Positions 18,597 to 28,381 are shown, counted from the first letter of the stretch. The stretch: 64,000 nucleotides of DNA from Pedobacter steynii (GCF_001721645.1 NZ_CP017141.1:2356001-2420000), one strand, 5' to 3'. Notes: generated by a model not told the origin, from the sequence alone. Made by a program: numbers and translations.

Positions 18597-19926
18597 AGGG
18601 ATTCTATTATTTATTATAATCTCGATTTATCTGCTTAGAACGGTTATCCTTAAGACGAAAAAAAAGGATACGAAATACTTATGGGTCAGCTTTTTTATAT
18701 TCTGTATTCCATTTGAATTTGGAAAAGCTTTAAATACCCCAAAGCTAAATGATATTGCGGGGACTGTACAGCCGATCTATATCATTTCGCTATGTATCGG
18801 GTTAATTGTTGCAGTACTGCCTTATGCGAAACGGAGGTTTATAAATTATTCCTTTAAACTCAATAACTGGATCAACGGATTTTGTGTCTTGCTGATCGTT
18901 TCTTTCCTGAATCCATACAATACTTTTTATACCGGAACCTGGGTGCTGGCCATTTTTTTTCTGTCGAATATTCTTTTATTTAAGCTGCTGAGTAGCTTTC
19001 TGGATGAGTCTGATGTGGTTAATGGCCTTTTTGATGGATTGAAATGGCTGGCCTATACTCAGTTTTTTCTGGCCATTTGTTTTCCTGTTCTGGGTATCTC
19101 TGCGGTAACCAGGCTATTTCATGAATCTGCAGAAATCTGGGCAACCAGACTGGACACCAGAAGCGGAGCGGTTGGCTTTTTTAATCACCCGGGGCGGTTA
19201 GCCTTATTTATGGTGATCGCTTCCTCCTTTTTTCTTGCTACCTATTTGTATAATTTCAAAAGAAAGGCAAGTGCAATATGTTTGGGAATTTGTATCCTGA
19301 CACTTTTTCTGACTTATTCGAGGACCTCGTATCTGGCTTTAATCATTACGCTGTTCTCTTGTTATTATATTGATAAGAACGCACAGAAAAATATCTTTTC
19401 AATTGCTAATATTTTAAAATTTGTCGTGCCTACAGTGTTGGTGTTGGTGTATCTGATTGTGTATTCTCCTTTGAGTGCTTTGTTTCTTCAGAGTGACTCT
19501 TCGGATCAGTACGATAACAGGATGGTGCACTGGCTGATGGCCTTTAATATATTTGAGGCTTCACCTGTGATCGGGGTGGGCTTGAATGCACACCTTTCCT
19601 ATATCTCACAACACCTGGGTATTGTAAGCCAGGTAACTATGGACGACTTCTTTTCGGTCAATCCAATACATAACATTCATTTGATTGTCTTAAGTGAAAT
19701 TGGGATCGTCGGAATTCTTATATGGGTCTATTTTTTATTTGGTAACATATTTAAAGCAAAAAAAGAAATTAAGGAGGGGCGTAATGAGGTGCTCTCTCTT
19801 ACATTAGTCGGGCTCTTTGTAGCTTACATTATTTACGGTCTAACAGGTTGGGCTCCTTTCTCAACAGCCATTTTGCCAATATTTCTTTTTATAACTTTTT
19901 TTTCAATTAAATACAGAAACCAATGA
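18589..19926 (+). CDS. wzy: O-antigen/exopolysaccharide polymerase (Wzy-like)
   Basis: A 445-residue membrane protein with about 11-12 helices and a large periplasmic loop before the last helices. LTYSRTSYLALI is the conserved Wzy_C/O-antigen-ligase motif, and FEASPVIGVGLNAHLSY with NPIHNIHLIVLSEIGI matches the later loop and its conserved His. It should polymerise repeat units on undecaprenyl diphosphate in the periplasm. It overlaps the genes on both sides (8 bp and 4 bp). Confidence 0.85.
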   Translation: MGKGILLFIIISIYLLRTVILKTKKKDTKYLWVSFFIFCIPFEFGKALNTPKLNDIAGTVQPIYIISLCIGLIVAVLPYAKRRFINYSFKLNNWINGFCVLLIVSFLNPYNTFYTGTWVLAIFFLSNILLFKLLSSFLDESDVVNGLFDGLKWLAYTQFFLAICFPVLGISAVTRLFHESAEIWATRLDTRSGAVGFFNHPGRLALFMVIASSFFLATYLYNFKRKASAICLGICILTLFLTYSRTSYLALIITLFSCYYIDKNAQKNIFSIANILKFVVPTVLVLVYLIVYSPLSALFLQSDSSDQYDNRMVHWLMAFNIFEASPVIGVGLNAHLSYISQHLGIVSQVTMDDFFSVNPIHNIHLIVLSEIGIVGILIWVYFLFGNIFKAKKEIKEGRNEVLSLTLVGLFVAYIIYGLTGWAPFSTAILPIFLFITFFSIKYRNQ

Positions 19927-21182
19927 GGAATATACTGATTGTTACCCCCTATATGCCATTCCCTCTAAATTCTGGTGGAAGAATAGCTCAATTTGAATTC
20001 AATAATGAATTGCGTCATCATTTTAATATGACGATTGCCTTTACGATGAAACCCGAAGATCAGAAAGATCTGGAGGAGCTGAAAAAATTATGGAAAAACG
20101 TAAACTTTAAACCTTACCTGATTACGGAGAAAACTTTTTCTGATAAGTTCGGAGATATCATATTCCGTTTCTCTGAATTCTTTAACCGTTTGGTTGGTAA
20201 AGGCGTTTTTTTCTTTGGTTGTAAGACCAATCTGGATAAATTACTCAAGCTGAATACCACGCTCTTCAGGTCTAAAAGCTTTGGATTTCCAAGGGGATTT
20301 ATTGACCATTTTAGAAATGTATTACTGGAAGATAGTTTTGAATATGTTCAGGTTGAATTCCATCAGCTGATCTCTTTTGCTAAATATATTCCGCGTAGTT
20401 CCTACCGGATTTTTGTTCATCATGAAATCAGGTTCGTCAGAGAAAAGAGGGAGCTGGAACTTTTTAGTTTCAAGTCAGGCTTTCTGAAACACATCTATAA
20501 AAAAAATAAGATGTTTGAGCTTTCTGCTCTGGAGGAATATGATATGGTTTGTACCCTGTCTGATGTGGATAAGCTGCTCTTGGAAAAAGATATACAGAAA
20601 CCAGTTCTGGTGTCTTCTCCGGTTCCGATTAAAGCCGGGAAATCAGCAGTTGATTTTTCATCTGTGAATAAGCTGGTTTTCCTGGGTGGGGAAGATCATT
20701 TCCCGAATAAGGAGGGGGTAGACTGGTTTTTGATGAACTGCTGGATGCCTTTGAAATCAAAATACCCTGATCTGAAGTTTTCTATAATTGGTAAATGGCA
20801 TCAGCCGACTATTGACAGCTATGCCGGATTGTTAGATGCAGTTAGCTTTCTGGGCTATGTAGAGGACCTCAATAAGGAATTAGCTAACAGCATCTTTATC
20901 GTGCCCATCCGTATTGGCAGCGGGATCAGAATGAAAATTATCGAAGCCGTTAATGCAGGAATCCCATTCGTTTCTACAGAGGTGGGGGCAGAAGGATTAT
21001 GTTTTAGAAACGGATATGATTGCTTAATTGGAAATTCTCCACAGGAATTTTGTTCTGCTATTGCCAGAATACTGGAGAGTAAAGATTTGGGCCAACAGTT
21101 ATTGACGAATGCCCGGATTACCTTAAGCGAAGAGAACTCTTATGAGAAATTAATTGACCGAAGGCTGGCCATTTACAACTAA
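19923..21182 (+). CDS. Glycosyltransferase, GT-B fold (GT4-like)
   Basis: A 419-residue retaining GT-B transferase for assembly of the repeat unit at the inner face of the membrane. The N-terminus NILIVTPYMPFPLNSGGR is the acceptor-side glycine loop. The C-terminal half has FLGYVEDLNKELANS and the nucleotide-sugar site GSGIRMKIIEAVNAGIPFV. It overlaps wzy by ATGA. Donor and acceptor are unknown. Confidence 0.85.
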   Translation: MRNILIVTPYMPFPLNSGGRIAQFEFNNELRHHFNMTIAFTMKPEDQKDLEELKKLWKNVNFKPYLITEKTFSDKFGDIIFRFSEFFNRLVGKGVFFFGCKTNLDKLLKLNTTLFRSKSFGFPRGFIDHFRNVLLEDSFEYVQVEFHQLISFAKYIPRSSYRIFVHHEIRFVREKRELELFSFKSGFLKHIYKKNKMFELSALEEYDMVCTLSDVDKLLLEKDIQKPVLVSSPVPIKAGKSAVDFSSVNKLVFLGGEDHFPNKEGVDWFLMNCWMPLKSKYPDLKFSIIGKWHQPTIDSYAGLLDAVSFLGYVEDLNKELANSIFIVPIRIGSGIRMKIIEAVNAGIPFVSTEVGAEGLCFRNGYDCLIGNSPQEFCSAIARILESKDLGQQLLTNARITLSEENSYEKLIDRRLAIYN

Positions 21183-21193
21183 AGTAGACACAG

Positions 21194-22036
21194 ATGAAAC
21201 CTTTAACGAAAACTACCGCATCATCAAAACCGAAATTAATTGTTCTGGTGGTCCTTTATAAAAAGAAGATCTCGGAATCTCCTACAATCAGCCACTTGCT
21301 TTTGCAAAACAGAGCCTTGTTTGAGGTGGAGCTGGTGATTTGGGATAACAGTCCGGAGCCTTCTCCGGAACAGGAGGTGTCGGGTTTAGCGGGTGAGTTT
21401 GATAAATTTCAGTACATCTCCAGTCCTGAAAATGTATGGTTGTCGAAGTTATACAACCAGGTGCTGCGTTCGAACACTTATGATTATGCCTTATTGCTGG
21501 ATCAGGACAGCGAGTTTCCTGAGTTTTATTTTGATAAATTAAAGATTGCGATTCTGGGCTTTCCTCATATTTCTCTTTTTCTTCCTATTGTGATGAACAA
21601 CAGAAAAGTGGTGAGCCCGGGGTCCTTCGTTTATTTTAAGGGTAAACATTGGGAAAAGATAAAAACCGGACTCATCAGTTCTAAAAATGTACTGGCCATT
21701 ACCAGCGGTATGGTCATTTCTGTTAAGGTCTTTCTCGCGCATCAGATGGAATTTGATGAGCGCCTGAACCTGTATGGAATTGATACTAGTTTTATGTTAA
21801 GGTTTTCAAAATTTGAAAAACAGCTCTATGTGCTTCGGATAAAGTTTGATCATGATACGGTGTTGTGGTCGAATCCTTCGGCCGATGTGATGTTAAGCAG
21901 GTTCAGAAACCTGAAGGCTACCTGGCCAAAAATTTTATCGGACAGGCCGGTCGCCCTGGTGCTGGCTTATTTTTATAGCAAGGCCGTTTCTCTGAAAATG
22001 GCGTTAAAATATCATGATATGAGGTTCCTGAAGTAA
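21194..22036 (+). CDS. Glycosyltransferase family 2 (rhamnosyltransferase-like)
   Basis: A 280-residue inverting GT-A transferase. The N-terminal strand is KLIVLVVLYKK, the nucleotide-binding region is LVIWDNSPEPS, and the DxD-like motif is LLLDQDSEF. The pattern (DNSxE, LDQDS) resembles rhamnosyltransferases of the RfbF/RfbN type, which fits the dTDP-rhamnose genes at 32-35 kb, but the specificity is inferred. It lies 11 bp after the preceding glycosyltransferase. Confidence 0.78.
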   Translation: MKPLTKTTASSKPKLIVLVVLYKKKISESPTISHLLLQNRALFEVELVIWDNSPEPSPEQEVSGLAGEFDKFQYISSPENVWLSKLYNQVLRSNTYDYALLLDQDSEFPEFYFDKLKIAILGFPHISLFLPIVMNNRKVVSPGSFVYFKGKHWEKIKTGLISSKNVLAITSGMVISVKVFLAHQMEFDERLNLYGIDTSFMLRFSKFEKQLYVLRIKFDHDTVLWSNPSADVMLSRFRNLKATWPKILSDRPVALVLAYFYSKAVSLKMALKYHDMRFLK

Positions 22037-22072
22037 GGAATTCTGAAGAACAATAAGCAAATACGAAAACCG

Positions 22073-23179
22073 ATGAAAATTATTTGTGTACACCAAAGTG
22101 CTGATATGTATGGTTCTGACAGGAGCTTTTTACAGGTTATCCAGTACCTTAGTCAGTCTGGCGATTTTGAGAAAATAACAGTCGTGCTTCCACGTACAGG
22201 ACCATTGGTACTGGAGTTGGAAAAGCTAAGCGTGGATATTAAATATATGACGCTTTCTTTATTGAGTAAAACTTATTTAATGAAGTTGCAATGGGGGAAA
22301 ATCCTTTTTCCTTTATTTCAGTTTCGTGCTAAAAAGAAATTATTCAATGAATATGATATCGTGTATGCCAACACTTCCGTGATTCTGGATTTTTACCTTC
22401 TGGCGCCTTTCCTTCGCCAGATGAAGATTATCCACATCAGGGAGATTCCTAATAAATTGATCAGTAAAGTGTTGTCTGCTTTTTTGAAACAGGCCGGATC
22501 AAAAATTATATTCAACTCTTATTCTACTTTAAAGAGCTTTGAAAAACTGGATAACAGTGTGGTGATTCACAATGCGTTTGAAGGATTTGGAGAAAGAAAC
22601 ATCGATGAGATAACAGGCCCCTCAAATATGCCCCTGCGCGTTTTGCTGATTGGCAGGATCAATGGCTGGAAAGGTCAGGATTTCGCAATTGAATCCCTGG
22701 TGAATATGAAATCTTCTCCGGTTCTGCTAAGAATTGTCGGCAGTACTTCTGCAGGAAATGAAGATTTAGTGATACAGCTTAAAAAGAAGGTGGATCAGCT
22801 GGGATTGAACGGTCAGGTTGAGTTTTTAGATTTTGTTTCGGATACGGCCGAAATCTATGCCTGGTCTGATGTGGTGATTGTACCGAGCACAAAGCCAGAG
22901 CCCTTCGGGAGGATTGCTATAGAAGCCATGAGTCTTTATAAACCTGTTGTTGCAGCAAATCATGGTGGATTGCCGGAAATTATTGAAGACGATGTAAGCG
23001 GGTACTTATTTGAGCCCAATAATAAAGCTTCATTTGTAAACGCTTTAAGTAAATATGCCAACGACAGAAAGTTATTGGAGCAACATGGAAAGAATGCAAA
23101 AAGATCTTTTGATGAGAAGTTTTCTTTAAACGGATTTTATAAAAAACTGGATTCCGTTTTTAAAGAAGAACTGGTTTGA
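22073..23179 (+). CDS. Glycosyltransferase family 4
   Basis: A 368-residue GT-B transferase. ICVHQSADMYGSDRSFLQ is the N-terminal glycine loop region; LRVLLIGRINGWKGQDFAI starts the donor domain. The retaining E-x7-E motif is clear in EPFGRIAIEAMSLYKPVV, followed by NHGGLPEII. It is likely a GDP-mannose- or UDP-sugar-dependent enzyme of the repeat-unit assembly; the donor is not determinable. Confidence 0.87.
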   Translation: MKIICVHQSADMYGSDRSFLQVIQYLSQSGDFEKITVVLPRTGPLVLELEKLSVDIKYMTLSLLSKTYLMKLQWGKILFPLFQFRAKKKLFNEYDIVYANTSVILDFYLLAPFLRQMKIIHIREIPNKLISKVLSAFLKQAGSKIIFNSYSTLKSFEKLDNSVVIHNAFEGFGERNIDEITGPSNMPLRVLLIGRINGWKGQDFAIESLVNMKSSPVLLRIVGSTSAGNEDLVIQLKKKVDQLGLNGQVEFLDFVSDTAEIYAWSDVVIVPSTKPEPFGRIAIEAMSLYKPVVAANHGGLPEIIEDDVSGYLFEPNNKASFVNALSKYANDRKLLEQHGKNAKRSFDEKFSLNGFYKKLDSVFKEELV

Positions 23180-23219
23180 AATAATAATAAGGTCGTTTGA
23201 AACTTTAAAACCGGAAAGT

Positions 23220-24302
23220 ATGAACAGCAAGGCAGGAATAGGATTTTTACTTTTAATCGCTACATGTGGTATCTGGAAAACGGAGCTTTATGCTCAGGAT
23301 AAAGCTGCCGGGGAGCTACGCGTTGGCGCCTATTATTTTGATGGCTGGACAGGAAAGACCAGTCATATTACCAGGTCTTTACGGGAGGATTTTAAAGGAA
23401 GAAAGCCTGTTTGGGGCTGGATTACGAGCAGGCCGGAAATTATTCAAAAGCAGATTACTGCAGCTGTGGAAGCAAATATTGATTTTTTTAGTTTTTGCTG
23501 GTATGATTCTGATTTATCTAAAAAGAACCTGGCCGAGCCCAGAAATAATGCACTCAATCTGTTTGTAAAGGCAAAAGAAAAAAAAGGCCTGAAGTTCAAC
23601 CTGCTGGTGGCCAATCATTATGGATACCTGATTGGTCCGGCTGATTGGGATCGGGTGACGAAAACCTGGATTGATTTGTTTGAGGATGAAGCCTATCTGA
23701 AATTTAAGAAAAAGCCATTGCTGACTTTCCTGAGTCTGCGCATGTTGCTCAGTACATTTGGCTCTCCGGTAAAGATTAAATCAGCATTAGATAAATTGAG
23801 GGCAGATGCAAAGGCCAGGGGCCTGGAAGGTGTGCAGATTGCCATTTGTGTGGCTCCCAAACAGGCAGATGCTGATCTTGCGAAAGCATGCGGCTTTGAT
23901 CTGTTGACCGGCTATAATTACCATGATCAGACTTTAATTGCAGGGCAATCAGTGAGTCCGATTGCGGCTTTGAGCCCAAAAGAACAATCGGTTTGGGCTG
24001 GTTTCCTAAAATTGGGAATGCCGTATATGCCGGTTAGTACGCTTAACTGGGACCCACGCCCCTGGGACGAAACGAATAAGGTAAAAAAGGCTTCTCCTCA
24101 TTTCGATGGTTATTCTCCGGCTTCGGTATATCAATCTGTAAAGGGATTAAAAAAATGGACACTGGAGAATCATCCCTCCGGTGAAGGAGTACAAGTGGCT
24201 ATGATCTATGCCTGGAATGAATATGGCGAAGGCGCCTGGCTTACTCCATCACAGCAATACCAAAATAAATTTTTACGTGCCGTTAAGGAGGCGCTGAAAT
24301 AA
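23220..24302 (+). CDS. Secreted GH99-like (WbsX-type) glycan enzyme
   Basis: A 360-residue protein with an N-terminal signal peptide (ending LYAQ, about residue 25) and one GH99-like TIM-barrel domain of the WbsX type. Landmarks are GAYYFDGW, ANIDFFSFCWYDSD, LLVANHYGY and the C-terminal AWNEYGEGAWLTP. Related GH99 enzymes are endo-acting on alpha-mannosides, while WbsX domains occur in O-antigen loci. Export and the ManC gene nearby suggest it trims or processes a mannose-containing polymer in the periplasm or outside; this is inference. The two acyl-modification genes follow. Confidence 0.78.
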   Translation: MNSKAGIGFLLLIATCGIWKTELYAQDKAAGELRVGAYYFDGWTGKTSHITRSLREDFKGRKPVWGWITSRPEIIQKQITAAVEANIDFFSFCWYDSDLSKKNLAEPRNNALNLFVKAKEKKGLKFNLLVANHYGYLIGPADWDRVTKTWIDLFEDEAYLKFKKKPLLTFLSLRMLLSTFGSPVKIKSALDKLRADAKARGLEGVQIAICVAPKQADADLAKACGFDLLTGYNYHDQTLIAGQSVSPIAALSPKEQSVWAGFLKLGMPYMPVSTLNWDPRPWDETNKVKKASPHFDGYSPASVYQSVKGLKKWTLENHPSGEGVQVAMIYAWNEYGEGAWLTPSQQYQNKFLRAVKEALK

Positions 24303-24318
24303 ACAAAGAAATACATTG

Positions 24319-25014
24319 ATGAAAAGATTGTTCCAAGCTATTATTACTAAAAGAAACCCCTCCTTCAAATTTGATGAAAATATCAGCAGCCGTACGCTGT
24401 TCAATTTGGTTCGGAACAAAAGTTTCGATCTTTTGAGAGGTGTTATTTTTCTTCTATTTCATTTGAAAAAGCCAAAGCTGATCTTCCTGGCTGGAGCAGT
24501 AAGGTGTTTCAATAGTCAGAATATCGTTATCGGCAAGTGGGTGAAGATTGACTATGGCGTATACCTCAGTGGGCTTGGCAAAGGAAAACTCATCATAGGA
24601 GATTCATCAGGGATCGGGGCTTATTCGCAATTGATCATCTCGACCTCTTTTAACAATCTGGGAGAATTTATCCATATTGGAAAGCATGTGGGTATTGGTC
24701 AGTTTGCCAGTATTGGCGGCTCTGGTGGTGTTTCTATTGGTAATAATACCATAATCGGACAATATTTTAGCTGTCATCCAGAGAACCACAATTATGGGGA
24801 TCCCAATCAGCTGATTAAAAATCAGGGAACAACACGTGCTAAAATTAGCATTGGAGAGAACTGCTGGATAGGAGCGAAAGTGACCATTCTTGCGGGTGTT
24901 TCTATCGGAGATAATTCCATCATTGCAGCCGGAGCAGTGGTAAATAAAAGTATGCCGGCAAATTCTATCATTGCGGGTGTTCCTGCCCGTGTTATTAAAG
25001 GTATCTATGATTAG
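24319..25014 (+). CDS. Hexapeptide-repeat O-acyltransferase
   Basis: A 231-residue left-handed beta-helix transferase, likely an acetyl-CoA-dependent O-acetyltransferase acting on a sugar. Imperfect hexapeptide repeats run from about residue 80 (VIGKWVKIDYGVYLSG) to the end (ISIGENCWIGAKVTILAGV, SIIAAGAVVNKSMPANSII). The catalytic His region is SCHPENHNYGDP. The ATG at 24319 is preferred over the TTG just before it. Its last codons overlap the esterase gene by 8 bp, implying translational coupling. Confidence 0.85.
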   Translation: MKRLFQAIITKRNPSFKFDENISSRTLFNLVRNKSFDLLRGVIFLLFHLKKPKLIFLAGAVRCFNSQNIVIGKWVKIDYGVYLSGLGKGKLIIGDSSGIGAYSQLIISTSFNNLGEFIHIGKHVGIGQFASIGGSGGVSIGNNTIIGQYFSCHPENHNYGDPNQLIKNQGTTRAKISIGENCWIGAKVTILAGVSIGDNSIIAAGAVVNKSMPANSIIAGVPARVIKGIYD

Positions 25015-25702
25015 AAAAATCTTTTTCAGCAGTATCATGCTGTTCATAGCGATTCAGGCTTATGCACGCAGCTATAGTTATCTGGATACGATCCCTAAGC
25101 GGGTATTGATTCTGGGGAACAGCATCACTTATCATGGCGCTAAAGCATCGGTGGGATGGTCCGGCAATTGGGGGATGGCTGCAAGTACTGCGGAAAAAGA
25201 TTATGTACATCGTCTGGAATCAAAAATCAGGGGATTACACCCCAATACATTATTTAAATCCGGTAATATTGCCAATAGTTTTGAGCGGCAATTCTGGAAA
25301 TATAACAGTGATGATTTTAAGGATTATCAGGCATTCAACGCAGACCTTGTTATCCTGGTAACAGGTGAAAATATTGATGATGCGCTAGCGGTTAAACAAG
25401 GACTGGAAACTCATCTGGAACGCTTTATTAGAGGACTGTCTGGTAGGCCTGATTTAAAGGTTTGTCTGGTAGGCAGTTTTTGGCCCAATAAACACATTGA
25501 TAAGATCATGAAAGCAACTGCTGACAGAAATAACTGGGCATATGTTGACCTTCAGGGATTGTATCAGGAGAGAGAGAAAAACACGGCCATCCGGCAATAC
25601 AGGGATAAGGGGGTAGGAATGCATCCTTCTGACCTGGGAATGGAAAATATAGCAAACAGAATCTGGAATAACATACAAGACTTATTTATTAATCAACAAT
25701 GA
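25007..25702 (+). CDS. SGNH/GDSL-type hydrolase, secreted
   Basis: A 231-residue esterase-like protein with a signal peptide (MIRKIFFSSIMLFIAIQAYA). Block I is ILGNSITYHG with the nucleophile Ser, block III is VTGENIDD, and block V is GVGMHPSDLGM with the catalytic His. The Asp usually three residues before that His is not in place, so the catalytic dyad may be atypical. The start at ATG 25007 restores a clean signal peptide and an 8-bp overlap with the acyltransferase; an upstream TTG is less likely. A role in removing or editing acyl groups of the polymer is inferred. Confidence 0.8.
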   Translation: MIRKIFFSSIMLFIAIQAYARSYSYLDTIPKRVLILGNSITYHGAKASVGWSGNWGMAASTAEKDYVHRLESKIRGLHPNTLFKSGNIANSFERQFWKYNSDDFKDYQAFNADLVILVTGENIDDALAVKQGLETHLERFIRGLSGRPDLKVCLVGSFWPNKHIDKIMKATADRNNWAYVDLQGLYQEREKNTAIRQYRDKGVGMHPSDLGMENIANRIWNNIQDLFINQQ

Positions 25703-26805
25703 AAATAGCAATTATAGGTACCCGGGGGATTCCGAACCATTATGGAGGATTTGAGCAATGTGCTGAATATTTAGCGCTGGGTTTAGTGAAGAAAGGACAT
25801 GAGGTACTTGTTTATAATTCACATAATCATCCTTATCAGAAAAATGAATGGAATGGTGTGAATTTACGTCATTGTTATGATCCGGAGTATAAATTGGGAA
25901 CGGCAGGGCAGTTTATATACGATTTAAATTGTATTCTCGATGTAAGGAAGAGAAAATGTGATGTGATCCTTCAGTTAGGGTATACCAGCGGTTCTGTTTG
26001 GGGCTGGTTATTACCTAAAAAGGTGGTGGTTACTACAAATATGGACGGATTGGAGTGGAAAAGAACCAAGTACTCCAATAAAGTAAGAAAATTTCTGCAA
26101 TGGGCCGAAAAATTAGGAGTTAAATACAGTGATCATCTCATTTCTGATTCCATCGGTATTCAGGATTATTTAAAACAGAAATATAACGCGGATTCTACTT
26201 TTATCGCCTATGGCGCAACACTGTTTGAAGAGCCTGTGGAAAGCACACTTAAAAGTTATGGATTGTCTTCTTATCAATATGATATGTTAATTGCCAGACT
26301 GGAGCCGGAGAACAGCATAGAGATCATTTTAGATGGGGTTGTAAAAGCTGCGGTTGACCGTCCATTTTTAGTGATTGGTAAGCATGAAACGATATATGGA
26401 AATTACTTAAAGGAAAAGTATGCCGCTTTCGGACAGATCCGGTTTATTGGAGGTATTTATAATATAGCTATTCTGAATAGTCTGCGCTATTATTCCAATA
26501 TCTATTTTCACGGACATACGGTGGGAGGAACAAATCCTTCATTGTTGGAAGCAATGGCTTCCAATAGCCTGATCTGTGCCAATGACAACCCTTTTAACCG
26601 GTATATCTTAGGAGAGGATGCTATTTATTTTAATGACCTAGATCAGGTGGCTGATCACCTGACAGGGCTGAAGTATCAGGAGGGTAGATATCAGGTAATG
26701 CTGAAGGCAAACAGCGATAAAATTACCAATATTTATGACTGGCAGCTAATTGTGGATCAATATGAAAAACACCTTTCAGAAGTGAAAGGTGTTTTAAACA
26801 GGTAA
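25699..26805 (+). CDS. DUF1972-type glycosyltransferase (GT4)
   Basis: A 368-residue GT-B transferase with the characteristic DUF1972 N-terminus IIGTRGIPNHYGGFEQCAEY. Family members are commonly rhamnosyltransferases of exopolysaccharide loci. The C-terminal half contains HGHTVGGTNPSLLEAMASN, the retaining donor-site motif. It overlaps the SGNH gene by ATGA and ends the 14-gene plus-strand run. A terminator hairpin lies inside its last codons. Confidence 0.85.
   Translation: MKIAIIGTRGIPNHYGGFEQCAEYLALGLVKKGHEVLVYNSHNHPYQKNEWNGVNLRHCYDPEYKLGTAGQFIYDLNCILDVRKRKCDVILQLGYTSGSVWGWLLPKKVVVTTNMDGLEWKRTKYSNKVRKFLQWAEKLGVKYSDHLISDSIGIQDYLKQKYNADSTFIAYGATLFEEPVESTLKSYGLSSYQYDMLIARLEPENSIEIILDGVVKAAVDRPFLVIGKHETIYGNYLKEKYAAFGQIRFIGGIYNIAILNSLRYYSNIYFHGHTVGGTNPSLLEAMASNSLICANDNPFNRYILGEDAIYFNDLDQVADHLTGLKYQEGRYQVMLKANSDKITNIYDWQLIVDQYEKHLSEVKGVLNR
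26766..26795. terminator. Bidirectional terminator inside the end of a coding region
   Basis: Perfect 13-bp stem (26766-26778 with 26783-26795) around loop GAAG, with A/T tracts that make it work on both strands. It lies within the last 14 codons of the plus-strand glycosyltransferase gene and just beyond the minus-strand wzi stop codon. The 15-bp gap between the two genes has no other room for a terminator. Confidence 0.75.
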
Positions 26806-26820
26806 TATTTGGTTAGTGTT

Positions 26821-28350
26821 TTATTGAAATTGCTTTTTTAATTTGAGCATTAATCCGAGGGAGTTGTTCAGGAGTTTTCCCTGATCAATGGCGGTCGAAA
26901 AACCTGCGCTGTAGCCATTTTTTAATGGTTTTGTCCCTTCTAAATAGAATGAGAACTGCTCAACAGGCTGGAAGATATTTGTAGTTTGAGGATTTCTGAT
27001 GTGACCTGTTGAGCTTCCATAGATGCTGGTTCCAAACGTTCCGTAATTCCAGGAGTAGCTAAGTTTGGTCATGAAATTCCAGTTGTTGAAGCTGCCGGTA
27101 AGGCCTGTGTGTAGTGCAATGACCCGGTTATTGATAAAATAATCGGCTTTTTTTATGGCCTGTCCGCTTCTGGCATCATGTCTTGGTGTAATGAAGGGGT
27201 TCCCCAGGCCAAGGCTGTTATAAGACCATCCATTGACGTAATAGAAATTGTTGTAATAGTCTTCATCTCCTGATTTGGTAAACGTAGACCAGGGATAGCC
27301 GGCCTGATCTTTAGAATAAAACAGTTCTAATAATATCTTTTTCCAGGCAAAGCCATTTGTTTGATCCTTATATTTCCGGTTTTCGACACTGATCCCGTTC
27401 AGGCCATCGGCGATGTTGCCCAATTTGGATAATGCCCCTACATCGTAGAAAGTCTGGCGATAGAGCATCACTTTAACTGCGTCGAAGTCATATTCCGCGC
27501 CAAAGTCTATGGAGCCTAGCTGGTTTCCGATTTTGGAAGTAGGAACACCTTTAGTGCCATATCCTTTTCCAGTAACGACATGAAAAAAGGTTTCGGCGGG
27601 AGACAATTTGAAGTTAGATCCATATGCTGCCTGTTCATTTCCCCAGAAGACCTGGTGGTTAAATCCTCCATAGAGTTTAAGTCGCCAGTCGGCCTTACCT
27701 AATCTGATGTATAGGGATTTCTGATGAAAATAACTTTTAGGCCTGGTATCATTGATATAGTAGGTGATTTTGGAGGTTGGGGAGATGCTGTCCAGAATCT
27801 GTGTTCTGCCTAGCCAGCCATGTACGAAGTTTCCTTTGAAGGAGAACAGTCCATTGAAAACGGGTATTCTGTAATATTCAGGAATAGAAATATCCAGTTT
27901 CGGTACTCCGGCTGCATTTCCGGAAACCGAAAAATTGCCAGAGCTCAATAGGGTATCCCCATTTAATCCCATTACATCCTTCGTTCTGCCAGCTTTGAAT
28001 TGAAACACCCCAAGTTTCACTTTTGCATACGCGGTGATCAGCTGGAGGTTTGAACCTTTGCCGGCATTGGCTCTTCCTTCAAAACCAAAACCCCAGTCTA
28101 TCTTTTTTGAGTTCTGATATTCTTTATATGCTCTTCCTATAAAGCCAGCTGATGCGCCTGATAACGGGATCGAGCCAAATTGGTTTGACCGCATCCAGAA
28201 AGGAACTACGTCGTTAGTCGTACCAATTACCTGAGCCTCCACTTCATATTTAATGTCAGGCCGCTGTGCGCGAACCTGACCGGAGAACATCAAAATAAAT
28301 ACGGTGCTGAAGAGAGCGTGTTTTACTGGTTGTATGCGGTATATACCCAT
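26821..28350 (-). CDS. wzi: Capsule assembly Wzi-family outer-membrane protein
   Basis: A 509-residue outer-membrane beta-barrel of the Wzi family, which anchors or organises capsular polysaccharide on the cell surface. A signal peptide ends near VRAQ. The barrel has alternating aromatic strands, including PFWMRSNQFGSIPLSG near the start, and ends LMLKLKKQFQ as expected for an OMP. It is convergent with the glycosyltransferase run and is the last gene of the minus-strand trio wzi-manC-ugd as transcribed. Confidence 0.85.
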   Translation of the reverse strand: MGIYRIQPVKHALFSTVFILMFSGQVRAQRPDIKYEVEAQVIGTTNDVVPFWMRSNQFGSIPLSGASAGFIGRAYKEYQNSKKIDWGFGFEGRANAGKGSNLQLITAYAKVKLGVFQFKAGRTKDVMGLNGDTLLSSGNFSVSGNAAGVPKLDISIPEYYRIPVFNGLFSFKGNFVHGWLGRTQILDSISPTSKITYYINDTRPKSYFHQKSLYIRLGKADWRLKLYGGFNHQVFWGNEQAAYGSNFKLSPAETFFHVVTGKGYGTKGVPTSKIGNQLGSIDFGAEYDFDAVKVMLYRQTFYDVGALSKLGNIADGLNGISVENRKYKDQTNGFAWKKILLELFYSKDQAGYPWSTFTKSGDEDYYNNFYYVNGWSYNSLGLGNPFITPRHDARSGQAIKKADYFINNRVIALHTGLTGSFNNWNFMTKLSYSWNYGTFGTSIYGSSTGHIRNPQTTNIFQPVEQFSFYLEGTKPLKNGYSAGFSTAIDQGKLLNNSLGLMLKLKKQFQ

Positions 28351-28381
28351 AGTATCCTTTTTGATTTAACCTTCTGTTGAT

